From contig NZ_FOCT01000013.1 of assembly GCF_900110185.1 (NCBI RefSeq), positions 1 through 64,000 on the forward strand: a stretch of 64,000 bases of DNA. The letters run 5' to 3'. Positions within the stretch are counted from its first letter, which is position 1. Every line of letters starts with the position of its first letter. The notes under the pieces are model-generated. The model was not told the origin of the DNA and ran no database searches. It saw nothing but the letters and a program-made list of their open reading frames with translations. Position numbers and translations under genes: made by a program. This DNA comes from Nitrosospira multiformis (GTDB lineage Bacteria > Pseudomonadota > Gammaproteobacteria > Burkholderiales > Nitrosomonadaceae). Shown here piece by piece: positions 42,967 through 51,806 of the stretch.

Positions 42967-45635
42967 GCCGTTATTGCCTCCCTGCCGTGTTCATTCAGAT
43001 AGTCATTCAGATCGAGCCCCCGCTGGGCAAGCCACTCGCGCACCCAATGCTCTCCATGCCGGGCTTCCAGCGCCTGAATCGCTGCAATCGATTCCTTGTC
43101 GGTGCTGCCGAGGAAAGAAAGCGCCAGTGGTCCCAGGGCAAGTTCATAGAGCCGCCGCCCGAGTTCGGAGACGTAGTAGTACTGGCGTTTGGGAATGGCG
43201 GTTGCCAGAATCTCGATCTGCCGGTCGTTCAAGCCCATGCGCCGATAGAGCAATGCGGTATCCTGGTCTCTCGCATACACGTTCGGCAGGAAAATCTTGG
43301 TCGCGGTCGACTCCAGGATCACATCGAGAATCCCGGAGTTGGCGGCATCCGACAGGCTTTGCGTTGCCATCAGCACCATGCAGTTGGCTTTTCTCAGAAC
43401 TTTCAGCCATTCCCTGATCTTGGCGCGGAAGACCGGGTGGCCGAGCATGATCCAGGCTTCATCCAGCACGATCATGGCAGGCTGGCCCTTGAGCGACCTT
43501 TCGATGCGGCGAAAGAGGTAGAGGAGCACCGGCAGCGCATAACGGTCGCCCAGGTTCATCAGTTCCTCGATCTCGAATACGGTGAAGCTTGAGAGCGAGA
43601 GCCCGTCTTCCTCCGCATCGAGCAGATGGCCCATGCTGCCTTCGACCGTGTAGACCTTGAGCGCTTCCCGTATGGGTTCATCCTGGATCAGGGTGTAGAA
43701 CTCGGAGAGCGTCTTAGAACCGCTTTTTTGCATGTTCGCGATCGCAATCCCGATCTCGTTCCTCTGCGCGGGTGTGGTGACCAGTCCGTTCAATGCCAGG
43801 AGCGCATCGATCCATTCCATGGCCCAGGCGCGGTCGCCCTGAGAGGAGAGGTACTGCAGGGGGCAAAAGGATAGCGACAGGCCTGTGTTCTGTTGTTTGC
43901 CGGAACGACTGGCGGAGCGCGTGCCGGACTGCGCCTCTGTGCGCGCATCGGAGTGCGTGTGGGGGTGCGTGTCCGCTGCAATGATGAAATGGTCACCGCC
44001 CGTGGCGCTGCACAGCGGGTAGAGCGACATCCCCTTGTCAAAGCAGAAGATCGACATGCCGCGGTAGCGGCGCGCCTGGGCAATGAGGGCGCCCAGCAGC
44101 GTCGACTTGCCAGCACCGGTGGGCCCAAACACCAGCGCATGGCCGACATCGCGCACATGGGTATTGAGCCGGAACACGGTCGAACCTTGTGTCACGCAAA
44201 CCATGAGCGGCGGAGAGCTGGGCGGATACATGGGACAAGGTGCATCCGCCTGTCCGGTCCAGATGTTGGAGGTCGGCAGCAGATCCGCGAGGTTCATGGT
44301 GTTCATGAGCGGACGGCGGACATTCTCGACCCCATGACCCGGAAGGCTGCCCAGATACGCCTCCATCGTGTTCAGGGTTTCGATCCGGGCAGTAAAGCCC
44401 AGCGCGTTGATCCCCTTTTCCAGACGCAGGGCAAGCACTTCGAGCTCATCGCGGCTCTTATCCATCAGCACCACGACACTGGTGTAATACCCCTGCGCCA
44501 CGGCGCCACTGTTGATCTCGGCAACGGCAGCCTCGGCATCGGCCACCATCGACATCGCGTCCTGGTCCACCATGCCGGTATGGGTGTTGAACACCTGGTC
44601 GAAGAAGCCGCGGATCTTCTGCCGCCACTTGCGGCGGTATTTGTCGAGATGGGCCACTGCTTCATGCGGGTCCATGAAGATGAAGCGCGTGGACCAGCGG
44701 TACTCGCAGGCAAGCTCAGACAAGGCCGAGAGGATTCCGGGATAGGATTCCATCGGGAATCCTTCGATTGCGACCACCCGCAGGAATTTATTGCCGATCC
44801 TCGGCACCACCCCCGGCCACAGTTCCTGGCCGCCCAGGAGCATGTCGAGATACATGGGGTTGTTCGGCAGCTGCACCGGATGGTTCAGGCCGGTCACGCA
44901 ATACTGCAGCCAGCGCAGGAAATCGTCATGCGTTGTCTCCCGCCCATGTTCGCTCACCACCCGCTTGCTCTTTAAGCGCTCAAGCGATACGGCGGCAGAC
45001 AGGCGCGCCTCGATCGTCGCGCAGTCGCGCTTGAAGTCCTCGATCAGGCTACGAGTGCGCGCCTTGTGATCGGCAGGTGCTGCATCGTCGTCGAACATCA
45101 GCTCCACGAACTTGCGTTGTACCAAGAGCGGCGGAAACCAGGTGACGGTGAACACGAAATAGCCTTCGAACATGGTGCCCATCCGCTCGAAGAGCTGCCG
45201 GCGCTCTTCATCGATGGCTTGTGTGACCGGATCGGGAAAGTGCGAGCGGGACCGCTCCGGATAGTGCGGAGCAGGTCTTCTCACCGCATCCACATGGATC
45301 ATCCAGCCGGCGCCGAGACCACTCAAGGCCTGGTTGATGCGGAAGGAGACGAGATTGCGCTGTTCTTCGCTGGCACTCGCGTTGTCCTCTCCCCGGTACA
45401 TCCAGGCCGCCATGAAAGCACCGTTCTTGCCGACAATGACGCCATCGTCGACGCATGCGGCGTAGTTCAGGAGATCGGCAAAGCCTGCTTGCCTGTCACG
45501 GTGGCGGCTCAGCCTGCGTCCTTTCTCCGCTTCCCGCATCCGACCATACAGGATGGCGAGGAACAAGGTCCCGGTTGCGGCAACGAGCAGGGTGATGAAC
45601 CCCAGCAAGGAGTTTGTGATCATCGGTAGTGCCAC
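42963..45635 (-). CDS. trbE: TrbE (VirB4-like) secretion ATPase
   Basis: 890 aa. N-terminal membrane helix (LGFITLLVAATGTLFLAIL), CagE/TrbE domain, then the ATPase: Walker A FGPTGAGKSTLLGAL near residue 495, FCFDKGMSLYPLC, Walker B AMIVLDEAWIMLGHP near 715 and ATQSLSDAANSGI. A hydrophilic Thr/His/Ser/Arg-rich insert (HPHTHSDARTEAQSGTRS) follows the Walker A region near residue 550, where relatives have only a short loop. The start overlaps trbD. VirB4 energises pilus and DNA translocation. Confidence 0.95.
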   Translation of the reverse strand: MALPMITNSLLGFITLLVAATGTLFLAILYGRMREAEKGRRLSRHRDRQAGFADLLNYAACVDDGVIVGKNGAFMAAWMYRGEDNASASEEQRNLVSFRINQALSGLGAGWMIHVDAVRRPAPHYPERSRSHFPDPVTQAIDEERRQLFERMGTMFEGYFVFTVTWFPPLLVQRKFVELMFDDDAAPADHKARTRSLIEDFKRDCATIEARLSAAVSLERLKSKRVVSEHGRETTHDDFLRWLQYCVTGLNHPVQLPNNPMYLDMLLGGQELWPGVVPRIGNKFLRVVAIEGFPMESYPGILSALSELACEYRWSTRFIFMDPHEAVAHLDKYRRKWRQKIRGFFDQVFNTHTGMVDQDAMSMVADAEAAVAEINSGAVAQGYYTSVVVLMDKSRDELEVLALRLEKGINALGFTARIETLNTMEAYLGSLPGHGVENVRRPLMNTMNLADLLPTSNIWTGQADAPCPMYPPSSPPLMVCVTQGSTVFRLNTHVRDVGHALVFGPTGAGKSTLLGALIAQARRYRGMSIFCFDKGMSLYPLCSATGGDHFIIAADTHPHTHSDARTEAQSGTRSASRSGKQQNTGLSLSFCPLQYLSSQGDRAWAMEWIDALLALNGLVTTPAQRNEIGIAIANMQKSGSKTLSEFYTLIQDEPIREALKVYTVEGSMGHLLDAEEDGLSLSSFTVFEIEELMNLGDRYALPVLLYLFRRIERSLKGQPAMIVLDEAWIMLGHPVFRAKIREWLKVLRKANCMVLMATQSLSDAANSGILDVILESTATKIFLPNVYARDQDTALLYRRMGLNDRQIEILATAIPKRQYYYVSELGRRLYELALGPLALSFLGSTDKESIAAIQALEARHGEHWVREWLAQRGLDLNDYLNEHGREAITA

Positions 45636-45934
45636 TCCTGGGAGTTGGTGTTCTCACGGAAGGGCGTGGCGCGCGGCGGGTAATAGGCCTTGTAGCTTCT
45701 GCTGCGCCACCACACCAAAATCATCCTGGGATCGTGTTTGGCCATCAGGCGCAGGAGATACAGCCCGACCACCCAGAAGGCGACACCGACGATCGCGGCG
45801 CGCAGTTCCTGCGCATTGAAGATGAGTGCCGAGCAGACGATGCCGAGCATCGCAACACACACGCGATCGCCTCCAAGGAGCAGATTGTGGCGGTGGCCGA
45901 TGCGGCGGATCGGAATCCTACGCAACGCCATCAC
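45620..45934 (-). CDS. trbD: TrbD (VirB3-like) membrane protein
   Basis: 104 aa; the second Met (45931) is an equally good start. Two helices in succession ([37 protein letters not shown]) between basic segments, then [20 protein letters not shown], typical VirB3. It overlaps both trbC and trbE and probably forms a unit with VirB4. Confidence 0.92.
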   Translation of the reverse strand: MMALRRIPIRRIGHRHNLLLGGDRVCVAMLGIVCSALIFNAQELRAAIVGVAFWVVGLYLLRLMAKHDPRMILVWWRSRSYKAYYPPRATPFRENTNSQEWHYR

Positions 45935-46337
45935 TCCCCTCCCCTGCTCCCACAGCTGCCATCTGACTGGTCTTGCCTGAGTCGATCATCGCGATTTCAG
46001 CGCCGCGGCCGAAGAAATTGCTCATCATGTTCTGCGCGTCCACCAGGAACGCAAGCACCAGCACGATGAACACCAGGGTTCGAAAGAATCCGCTCAAGTC
46101 CCCTCCCATCACCAATGCACCTCCTGCCACGACGATGCCCACCATGGACAGGGTGAAGGCCACGGGGCCTGTCACCGAATTGCGCAGGTTCATGAGCCAG
46201 CTCTCGTAGGGCAGTGTGCCGCCAATGCCCTCGGAGGCGAAAACCGGTTGAGCTGCAAGCAGGCAAAAGGCGAGCAGCAGGAACGTGCATGTCCATATGA
46301 CGTTTGCTTCACGTGAAACTCGTGTAATGCTTCTCAT
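45918..46337 (-). CDS. trbC: TrbC (VirB2-like) prepilin
   Basis: 139 aa. A long signal peptide ([19 protein letters not shown]) is followed by a short mature pilin with two helices ([38 protein letters not shown]). In RP4, TraF removes a C-terminal segment and cyclises TrbC; the extended tail here ([21 protein letters not shown], after the second helix) fits that route. Located between trbB and trbD. Confidence 0.92.
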   Translation of the reverse strand: MRSITRVSREANVIWTCTFLLLAFCLLAAQPVFASEGIGGTLPYESWLMNLRNSVTGPVAFTLSMVGIVVAGGALVMGGDLSGFFRTLVFIVLVLAFLVDAQNMMSNFFGRGAEIAMIDSGKTSQMAAVGAGEGSDGVA

Positions 46338-46340
46338 TTC

Positions 46341-47306
46341 TTACTCCCTGAAAGTTGTGGTCAAGTAATGGCCGTTCTCAAAGCCTGAAACCTCGAGGAT
46401 TTCTTCGACCTTGCGGCCGCTAGGGGTGCGCGCGATATGCACGATCAGGTGTGCTGCTTCCCCGATCAGAGGCTCGATCGGCCGAGGCGAATCAGGATGC
46501 ATGCTGATGAGGAGCGAAAGCCTCGACAAGGCTGCTTTAGCACTATTGGCGTGCAGGGTCGCTACTCCGCCCTCATGCCCCGTGTTCCAGGCCATGAGCA
46601 GGTCGAGCGCTTCAGGGCCCCTCACCTCTCCCACGATGATGCGATCCGGCCGCATGCGCAGGGTCGCGCGCACGAGCCTCGTCATGCTCACTTCCGCCGA
46701 AGTGTGGTACTGCACATGGTTTTGCGCGGTGCACTGGATCTCACCCGTGTCCTCGATGATGACCACGCGCGTCAGAGGGTCGATTTCGATCAGATGGTTG
46801 AGGATGGCGTTGACAAGGGTGGTCTTGCCGGAACCCGTGCCGCCGGAGACAAGGATGTTGGAGCGGGTAGCAACGGCTGATTTGATGCGTCCGCATTGCG
46901 CGGAAGTCATGATCTCGGCCGCAACATAATCGTCGAGCGTGAAAACGGCGACTGCGCGCTTCCTGATGGCGAATACGGCCGACGGGACCACGGGCGGGAT
47001 CTGGCCGGCAAAACGCGAATTGTCCAGCGGGAATTCGCATTCGATGGTGGGGCTGTGGCGCGTGAGTTCGCGCCCGTGCATGCCCGCTACGTTGCGGATG
47101 ACACTTTGCGCAAGTCCCACTTCCATCGTGCCGAAACAGCGCATCGGCTCGCCCAGGCGTTCCTGCCACAGCCTGCCGTCAGCATTGAGCATGAGCTCGA
47201 TGGTGCGCGGATCGTGGAGGGCAGCCAAGAAATCCGGGCCGAGGTCGCGCTCGAGCTTTATCTTTGCCCGATTGTTAATAAGGTCCTGCTGTTCCCTTTG
47301 ATCCAT
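46341..47306 (-). CDS. trbB: TrbB (VirB11-like) secretion ATPase
   Basis: 321 aa. VirB11 domains: SAVFAIRKRAVAVFTLDDYV, Walker A ILVSGGTGSGKTT near residue 155, VIIEDTGEIQC, Asp-box RMRPDRIIVGEVRGPEALDL with the Walker B acidic residue, and NTGHEGGVATLHANSAKAAL (His-box). It forms a hexameric ring at the channel base. First gene of the trb operon, with GGGAG before its ATG and a predicted promoter at 47335-47363. Confidence 0.95.
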   Translation of the reverse strand: MDQREQQDLINNRAKIKLERDLGPDFLAALHDPRTIELMLNADGRLWQERLGEPMRCFGTMEVGLAQSVIRNVAGMHGRELTRHSPTIECEFPLDNSRFAGQIPPVVPSAVFAIRKRAVAVFTLDDYVAAEIMTSAQCGRIKSAVATRSNILVSGGTGSGKTTLVNAILNHLIEIDPLTRVVIIEDTGEIQCTAQNHVQYHTSAEVSMTRLVRATLRMRPDRIIVGEVRGPEALDLLMAWNTGHEGGVATLHANSAKAALSRLSLLISMHPDSPRPIEPLIGEAAHLIVHIARTPSGRKVEEILEVSGFENGHYLTTTFRE

Positions 47307-47334
47307 GCAATGCTCCCATACTCAAGCTTCATAT

Positions 47335-47363
47335 ACGATATACCGAATATCACAATTGTGCAA
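47335..47363 (-). promoter_or_regulatory. Predicted trb operon promoter with palindrome
   Basis: On the minus strand TTGCAC and TATCGT are spaced by 17 bp. The palindrome CACAATTGTG (47351-47360) overlaps the -35 box, inside a larger imperfect dyad (47345-47368). The same TTGCACAA words occur in the traK/traJ promoter region and near 60073. Confidence 0.5.
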
Positions 47364-47430
47364 TATTCAATTTATCGTTAAAGTGTGGGGGAGATTAGCG
47401 GGAAAAAACTGAGAGGGAAACTGTAAAATC

Positions 47431-47844
47431 TTACAGGGAATTCGGTTTATTACGCTTTTTGTGCGCCCTAAGGCCTTTTATTTTTTGCCTATTCGCTTCA
47501 TCCCATTGCAGGGCCAAGAATGCTTGGTAATCCGTCATCACCGCACATATACGCTGATAACCGGGAGGCAAACTCTGAGGGGCCTTTCCACCAGCAAGTT
47601 CGTCAAGGGTTTTGCGATCCAGATCGGTGGACTCAAGAAGAGTTGGCAATGGAGTATCAAGAGCCACGGAAATTGCTTCCATTGTTCGAAGGGAGGGATT
47701 GCTCCTTCCTTTAGCAACGTCCGATATGAAGGCAGTAGAGATTCCTGCACGTTCCGCAAGTTCTCTCTGAGAAATCTTGCGCTCATCGAGGACCCGGAGA
47801 ACATTAGTAAAAAAAATGTCGTGGTAGATGAAATGGCGGGACAT
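47431..47844 (-). CDS. trbA: TrbA-like XRE-family repressor
   Basis: 137 aa. The N-terminal 65 residues are an XRE/Cro helix-turn-helix (ERKISQRELAERAGISTAFI, SDVAKGRSNPSLRTMEAISV); the rest (LLESTDLDRKTLDELAGGKA onward) likely mediates dimerisation. Its place directly before the trb operon and on the same strand matches TrbA of IncP plasmids, which represses tra and trb promoters. A KorB-operator-like site lies upstream at 47862-47876. I infer that its targets carry TTGCACAA. Confidence 0.7.
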   Translation of the reverse strand: MSRHFIYHDIFFTNVLRVLDERKISQRELAERAGISTAFISDVAKGRSNPSLRTMEAISVALDTPLPTLLESTDLDRKTLDELAGGKAPQSLPPGYQRICAVMTDYQAFLALQWDEANRQKIKGLRAHKKRNKPNSL

Positions 47845-47861
47845 TATGAGTAGCTTTGTTA

Positions 47862-47876
47862 TTTATGCCGCGTAAA
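47862..47876. promoter_or_regulatory. KorB-operator-like site upstream of the repressor and parA
   Basis: The minus strand reads TTTACGCGGCATAAA. It shares 14 of 15 positions with TTTACGCGGCTTAAA upstream of korB (52518-52532). Both fit TTTA-n-GC-n-GC-n-TAAA, close to the RK2 KorB site TTTAGCSGCTAAA. Confidence 0.5.
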
Positions 47877-47977
47877 CGTTAGATTTATACCAGATTTTTA
47901 AAGACATACGAACAAAGTAAACAGAATTTTATAAACGCTTTCTTCAAAAAATAATCTTGCAAATGGCAAAATAGATA

Positions 47978-48007
47978 TTGACAAAGTATTTACATGTCAA
48001 CTACTCT
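47978..48007 (+). promoter_or_regulatory. Predicted parA promoter
   Basis: TTGACA at 47978-47983 and TACTCT at 48002-48007, 18 bp apart. This promoter overlaps a would-be upstream ATG at 47994, which argues for the parA start at 48072. Confidence 0.45.
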
Positions 48008-48071
48008 AACAATACAAACAATGAAATGGACCAGACACTTCCTCCTCCAATCATATACAACGAGCAAAACT

Positions 48072-48857
48072 ATGCAGATTTTGACAGTAGGCAATCAAAA
48101 AGGCGGAGTCGGAAAAAGCACTTTTAGTGTGCATCTTGCTTTCCGTGCGGCTGAACTAGGCTACCGTGTTTTATTAATCGATGTTGATGAGGGCGACCTA
48201 TCGGAAGTGTTCCCTGAAATCGAGGAAAATGACGGCACCGACTATCTCAAAGCCAGTCATTTATTTACAGGAGAAATCAAGGGACGGCAACCACGACAGG
48301 TTTACGAAAAAATCGCGTTGATAGAAGCCGATGTAGACGTTCTTGACGTGGACGATATGCCACTTGAAACGATTGAGCAACCCCGTCTATCTCTTGCTCA
48401 ATTAAACGGCAACTATGATTTTTGCATTATCGATACTCCTCCAAATCTACAGCGACGAATGCTTGGCGCATTAGTTGCCTCGCATGCAGTTGTTTCGCCC
48501 TTCAACATCTCCCCGTTTTCGTTTGCACGAATGCCCAAACTGCAAGCAACAATTGCCGGGGTAAAATCGCAATACAACCCTAACCTAAACCATCTTGGTT
48601 TCCTCGCCAACATGGTCAACAGCAAATCTGTCAACGAGGTTGAGGCACTCCCTGAATTACGTGAAGCGTATGGCGAGCTTATTTTTGATGAAGCGATCAT
48701 TGCTCGTGCATGTGTAGCAACGGCCCTAGCTCAAGGCCACGCGGTCTGGCATCGAGCACGCAGCGGCAATCAGCGTGCATCTGCCAAGGAAATGCGACGA
48801 GCGTGCGATGCTGTCTTAACCCGTCTTGGATTTAAATTAATGGAGCCTTTGTCATGA
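48072..48857 (+). CDS. parA: ParA-family partition ATPase
   Basis: 261 aa starting at 48072, where the canonical QILTVGNQKGGVGKSTFSV begins; a frame from 47994 adds 26 residues but overlaps the predicted promoter. Deviant Walker A KGGVGKST at residues 10-17, RVLLIDVDEGDLSEV, and FCIIDTPPNLQRRML are the ParA motifs. ParA dimers on the nucleoid drive plasmid segregation. The stop overlaps the parB start (ATGA), as in most par operons. In IncP the counterpart is IncC. Confidence 0.9.
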   Translation: MQILTVGNQKGGVGKSTFSVHLAFRAAELGYRVLLIDVDEGDLSEVFPEIEENDGTDYLKASHLFTGEIKGRQPRQVYEKIALIEADVDVLDVDDMPLETIEQPRLSLAQLNGNYDFCIIDTPPNLQRRMLGALVASHAVVSPFNISPFSFARMPKLQATIAGVKSQYNPNLNHLGFLANMVNSKSVNEVEALPELREAYGELIFDEAIIARACVATALAQGHAVWHRARSGNQRASAKEMRRACDAVLTRLGFKLMEPLS

Positions 48858-49915
48858 GCGCATTTGGAACAAAGATCAGCAAGCTGTCCCAAATTCAGAA
48901 GCAGGGAGCAGCGGCATCACTACCTGGTGAGCGCATTGAGGAAATCGATCCTGCATTGATCGACTGTCTAAAACAGCTTCGCAGTGAGGATAATCCCGGT
49001 TTTACAGTTGAATCATTAACTGAGCTTGCCAATGATCTGGAACGCGATGGGCAGCATGAACCCGCCGTCTTGCGAAAAAATCCCGAGCATGCAGGCCGAT
49101 ACTTAATGGTCGCAGGTGAACGGCGTTGGCGTGCCTGTAAACTAAAGGGTCTGAAGCTTAAAGCAGTCGTTCGGGATATAACCGAAGAACAAGCGCGACG
49201 TACTCAGCGCGCAGAAAATATTCAACGTGAGAATCTGACGCAACTGGAAATTGCAATAGCACTACGCGACGATAAGGAGCGACTTCAGACTCTCGATAAA
49301 GTGGCCGCTGAATGGAACAAGGGCATTAATTGGGTAGCCGAGAGAATCAAGTTTCTTGAGGTGGTTGAGACGGGTGGCGTAGCGAGCAAAGCTGTGATTG
49401 ACCGTGTGACGGCCGACATTACAGCGGTCAATGACCTTGATCGATTGGAAAAAACCGATCCAGCTGCCGCTGAGAGCGTGATCGAGCAGGCCAAAGCTGA
49501 TCCAAATGCCAATGTGCGCAAGATGGTGCGAGAAAAGCTTCAAGGCGCCAAAAAGAATAAAAAGGAGCAACAACAAGAAGAAAATTCTCGCATGCGAGAA
49601 AAACATCGAGACACCAAAGCGAACGAAAAGGAGCAACAGGAAGAAAATTCTCGCATGCGAGAATTAGAAACTGCTGACGGAAGAATAAATGACTTCCATC
49701 AACCCGAACTTCACCCAGACGCAGTTTCGCATATTGCCGAAGCTGCAGAGCATTCGCGCTCCATTTGTGAACAAATGAACCTCCTTTCCACGCTTCTGCA
49801 ACAACGCCACGATGTACTCGATCTGCTTGGCGACACATTGCAAAGTGTAGTTCACGCACAAACTGAGCTCTATAGAATCTGCCACACCCTCGACACTTTG
49901 GCAAATCGCAAGTAA
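48854..49915 (+). CDS. parB: ParB-family partition protein carrying two palindromes
   Basis: 353 aa. N-terminal ParB/Srx nuclease-like fold with VAGERRWRACKLKGLKLKAV and the arginine box QRAENIQRENLTQLEIAIAL; a helix-turn-helix (DKVAAEWNKGINWVAERIKF) follows. Residues about 232-275 form a charged linker with two near-identical units (KEQQQEENSRMRE, KEQQEENSRMRE), then an unassigned C-terminus. The linker DNA contains TTCTCGCATGCGAGAA twice. A centromere inside parB would be unusual. Coupled to parA; followed by the korA-like gene. Confidence 0.85.
   Translation: MSAFGTKISKLSQIQKQGAAASLPGERIEEIDPALIDCLKQLRSEDNPGFTVESLTELANDLERDGQHEPAVLRKNPEHAGRYLMVAGERRWRACKLKGLKLKAVVRDITEEQARRTQRAENIQRENLTQLEIAIALRDDKERLQTLDKVAAEWNKGINWVAERIKFLEVVETGGVASKAVIDRVTADITAVNDLDRLEKTDPAAAESVIEQAKADPNANVRKMVREKLQGAKKNKKEQQQEENSRMREKHRDTKANEKEQQEENSRMRELETADGRINDFHQPELHPDAVSHIAEAAEHSRSICEQMNLLSTLLQQRHDVLDLLGDTLQSVVHAQTELYRICHTLDTLANRK
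49585..49600. repeat. 16-bp palindrome, copy 1 (candidate parS)
   Basis: TTCTCGCATGCGAGAA, fully self-complementary, within parB. Read in frame as NSRMRE. Confidence 0.85.
49648..49663. repeat. 16-bp palindrome, copy 2 (candidate parS)
   Basis: The same TTCTCGCATGCGAGAA, here extended to a 20-bp perfect palindrome (AATT...AATT, 49646-49665). The two copies are 63 bases apart, exactly six helical turns. Confidence 0.85.
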
Positions 49916-49957
49916 ACAACAAACCGGCAGGAATGCCGCTAGCTAGAAGAGGATTTC

Positions 49958-50284
49958 ATGCAACAAATGTTAGATAGCTATCGTATTCCCGCAGCTGATT
50001 TTGAGAGAGTTGCTCGAAATACACGGCTAAAGGAGAAAAGCGTAGTGATTGCTCGCGAAATATTGGTGGAGGGAAAAGATATGTCTGAGGTTGCTGCGCG
50101 ATACCAGCTCACGCGCCAACGCGTAATGGCCATCCGCGACAAGTTTCATTCCGCATACCTTCGAAACTCCATGTTTCCCCCGGATTGGGTAAGAGCATCG
50201 GTGTGTGCTCCTCAAGAAATGCTCAATCGATTTCTTACCGAAGTGGAACGTGAACGGATCAAGTATTTTTCTCAGAACAGTTGA
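49958..50284 (+). CDS. korA: TrfB/KorA-like transcriptional repressor
   Basis: 108 aa with GAAGAGGA before the ATG. The helix-turn-helix core AREILVEGKDMSEVAARYQL, TRQRVMAIRDKF matches the KorA/TrfB pattern (ARAVLVEG...EVAREYGLSRQRV...). KorA represses replication and maintenance operons of IncP plasmids. Position between par and rep genes suits a central control role. The C-terminal 45 residues (FPPDWVRASVCAPQEMLNRF) differ from RK2 KorA and may form a different dimer surface. Confidence 0.8.
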   Translation: MQQMLDSYRIPAADFERVARNTRLKEKSVVIAREILVEGKDMSEVAARYQLTRQRVMAIRDKFHSAYLRNSMFPPDWVRASVCAPQEMLNRFLTEVERERIKYFSQNS

Positions 50285-50329
50285 CGCAAATGCGTTGTAA
50301 ATGCGAAACAACCGCAGGGGCTTCTCAAG

Positions 50330-51298
50330 ATGATACAAAAGAAGACTTTGGATCAAGCCGTTGGGCAAAAAGAAGCTGAACAAGCTGAGACAAATTCGCC
50401 AGCAACCCCGCCCCTAACGAGAAACCAGAAACGCCTGGTCAAGACTGCTGCGGAGATTGCTGGCGAGCGCCCAGATGATGATGATAGAGCTTACATGCAC
50501 TCTATAATGTGCCAGGTAGGCTTACCTCGCTCCAAAGTAGAAGGTAATTCTTTTGAACGTTATTCCGGTGGCGCAGCATTATTGGTAGAAGCCGGAAAGT
50601 TATGGGATGGCAAGCAGTTTGTCCAACAACCAATCCCATACGGAGCAATGCCACGCCTAATGTTAGCCTGGATGAACACCTATGCCGTACGTTTCAACTC
50701 ACCAGAAATTCCTGTAGGAGACAGTGCAAGCGAATTCCTGCGGATGCTTGGACACAAAAATATTAATGGTGGCCGCAACGGAGTCTACACAACTTTCCGC
50801 AAGCAAGTACAAGCACTATCCGCATGTCGCATGACTTTAGGTTTTAACGCAAACGGTCGAGCTCACACTTACGAAGGCAAACCCATCAAGCATTTTGAAA
50901 CGTGGCTCAATACCGAAGAAAAGCAACGTCCCTTTTGGCCGGGATCAGTTACATTCTCTCAGGATTATTACCTCACCCTGAAGGATCATGCTGTACCTCT
51001 CGATCTACGCGCTTTTATGGCGCTGAAGAGTTCAGCATTAGCTTTGGACGTTTACACTTGGCTTGCGCAGCGCTTACATAGAATTCAGGGCAGACCAATA
51101 GTTCTGCATTGGGCTAATCTGCGCGATCAATTTGCGCAGGAATACCAAGGCAAAGATGCAGACAAAGATTTTAAAAAGAAATTTTTACCAGCATTACGCG
51201 CTGCTCTCTCAGTCTACCCGGAAGCTAAGGTAAAACAAGTTACAGGAGGAATCATGCTTATGCCGTCTCCCCCTCCAATTCCGTATAAGGGATTCTAG
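50330..51298 (+). CDS. repA: RepA-type replication initiator
   Basis: 322 aa. The central part (MPRLMLAWMNTYAVRFNSPE, ASEFLRMLGHKNINGGRNGV, YTTFRKQVQALSACRMTLGF) and the C-terminal winged helix (ALKSSALALDVYTWLAQRLH, LRDQFAQEYQ) match plasmid RepA_C proteins rather than the TrfA family itself. The N-terminal 55 residues are a charged leader. It should bind the five iterons downstream. Start supported by AGGGGC 9 bases upstream. It follows the korA-like gene by 45 bases, so it may be under the same control. Confidence 0.88.
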   Translation: MIQKKTLDQAVGQKEAEQAETNSPATPPLTRNQKRLVKTAAEIAGERPDDDDRAYMHSIMCQVGLPRSKVEGNSFERYSGGAALLVEAGKLWDGKQFVQQPIPYGAMPRLMLAWMNTYAVRFNSPEIPVGDSASEFLRMLGHKNINGGRNGVYTTFRKQVQALSACRMTLGFNANGRAHTYEGKPIKHFETWLNTEEKQRPFWPGSVTFSQDYYLTLKDHAVPLDLRAFMALKSSALALDVYTWLAQRLHRIQGRPIVLHWANLRDQFAQEYQGKDADKDFKKKFLPALRAALSVYPEAKVKQVTGGIMLMPSPPPIPYKGF

Positions 51299-51350
51299 TA
51301 TTCACAGAAGCTGATTGGAAACAAACTTAGATCATGGTGCGATCAGCACT

Positions 51351-51509
51351 ATGCCTAATCCGACCCCCCTTATGATTCAGTGTGTATAACTCAGTGGAGT
51401 CCGTTATCTATCCACGCCTAATTAGACCCCCCCATCCATGCCTAATCAGACCCCTGAACTGACAAATATATGCCTAATTAGACCCCTCATTCACGCCTAA
51501 TCAGACCCC
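51351..51509. other. oriV: Vegetative origin (oriV) with five iterons
   Basis: The 17-bp word AYGCCTAATYAGACCCC occurs at 51351, 51414, 51438, 51470 and 51493 (the first has CCG instead of CAG or TAG). All are in the same orientation with start spacings of 63, 24, 32 and 23 bases. A short AT-rich stretch (51525-51560) follows and could be the melting site. The location directly after repA is standard for iteron plasmids. Confidence 0.9.
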
Positions 51510-51646
51510 CCCTAAACCGATAGGTATAGCCTTTAGGTTTTACCTATATGTATCTCCGATAGTGGGAGCAGGCAAGCTTGTGAATAAGTATTCCAACTTG
51601 GAATTTCTTAAGCCCCACCAACATTCAGTACACCCTCATCTACCCT

Positions 51647-51780
51647 ATGGACAACCCTGATGGGAAACCTGATGGACGATAAAACCCCGTCCACAAGGTT
51701 TCCCACAGGGATTGCCCACAGGATTCCTAATCTTCAAAACAAATCTTTTCTGACGCGGCCTTCGGCCTTGCCTAAATCAT
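51647..51780 (+). repeat. Long inverted repeat, copy 2
   Basis: Matches the reverse complement of 36061-36203. A small hairpin in each is preserved although its loop differs: GGCC-TTC-GGCC here and GGCC-GGA-GGCC there. This copy abuts the ssb gene, which lacks its usual N-terminus. Confidence 0.85.
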
Positions 51781-51806
51781 TTTTTATAATTTTTTCTTAA
51801 AAACTT

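Noticed and set aside
43893..44975. 360-codon plus-strand ORF inside trbE
   Set aside because: It is the complement of trbE, which has all VirB4 motifs; GC-rich DNA leaves antisense frames open.
51351..51509. Iteron cluster taken as a CRISPR array
   Set aside because: Spacing is irregular (63, 24, 32, 23), units are 17 bp, and the location next to repA explains them.
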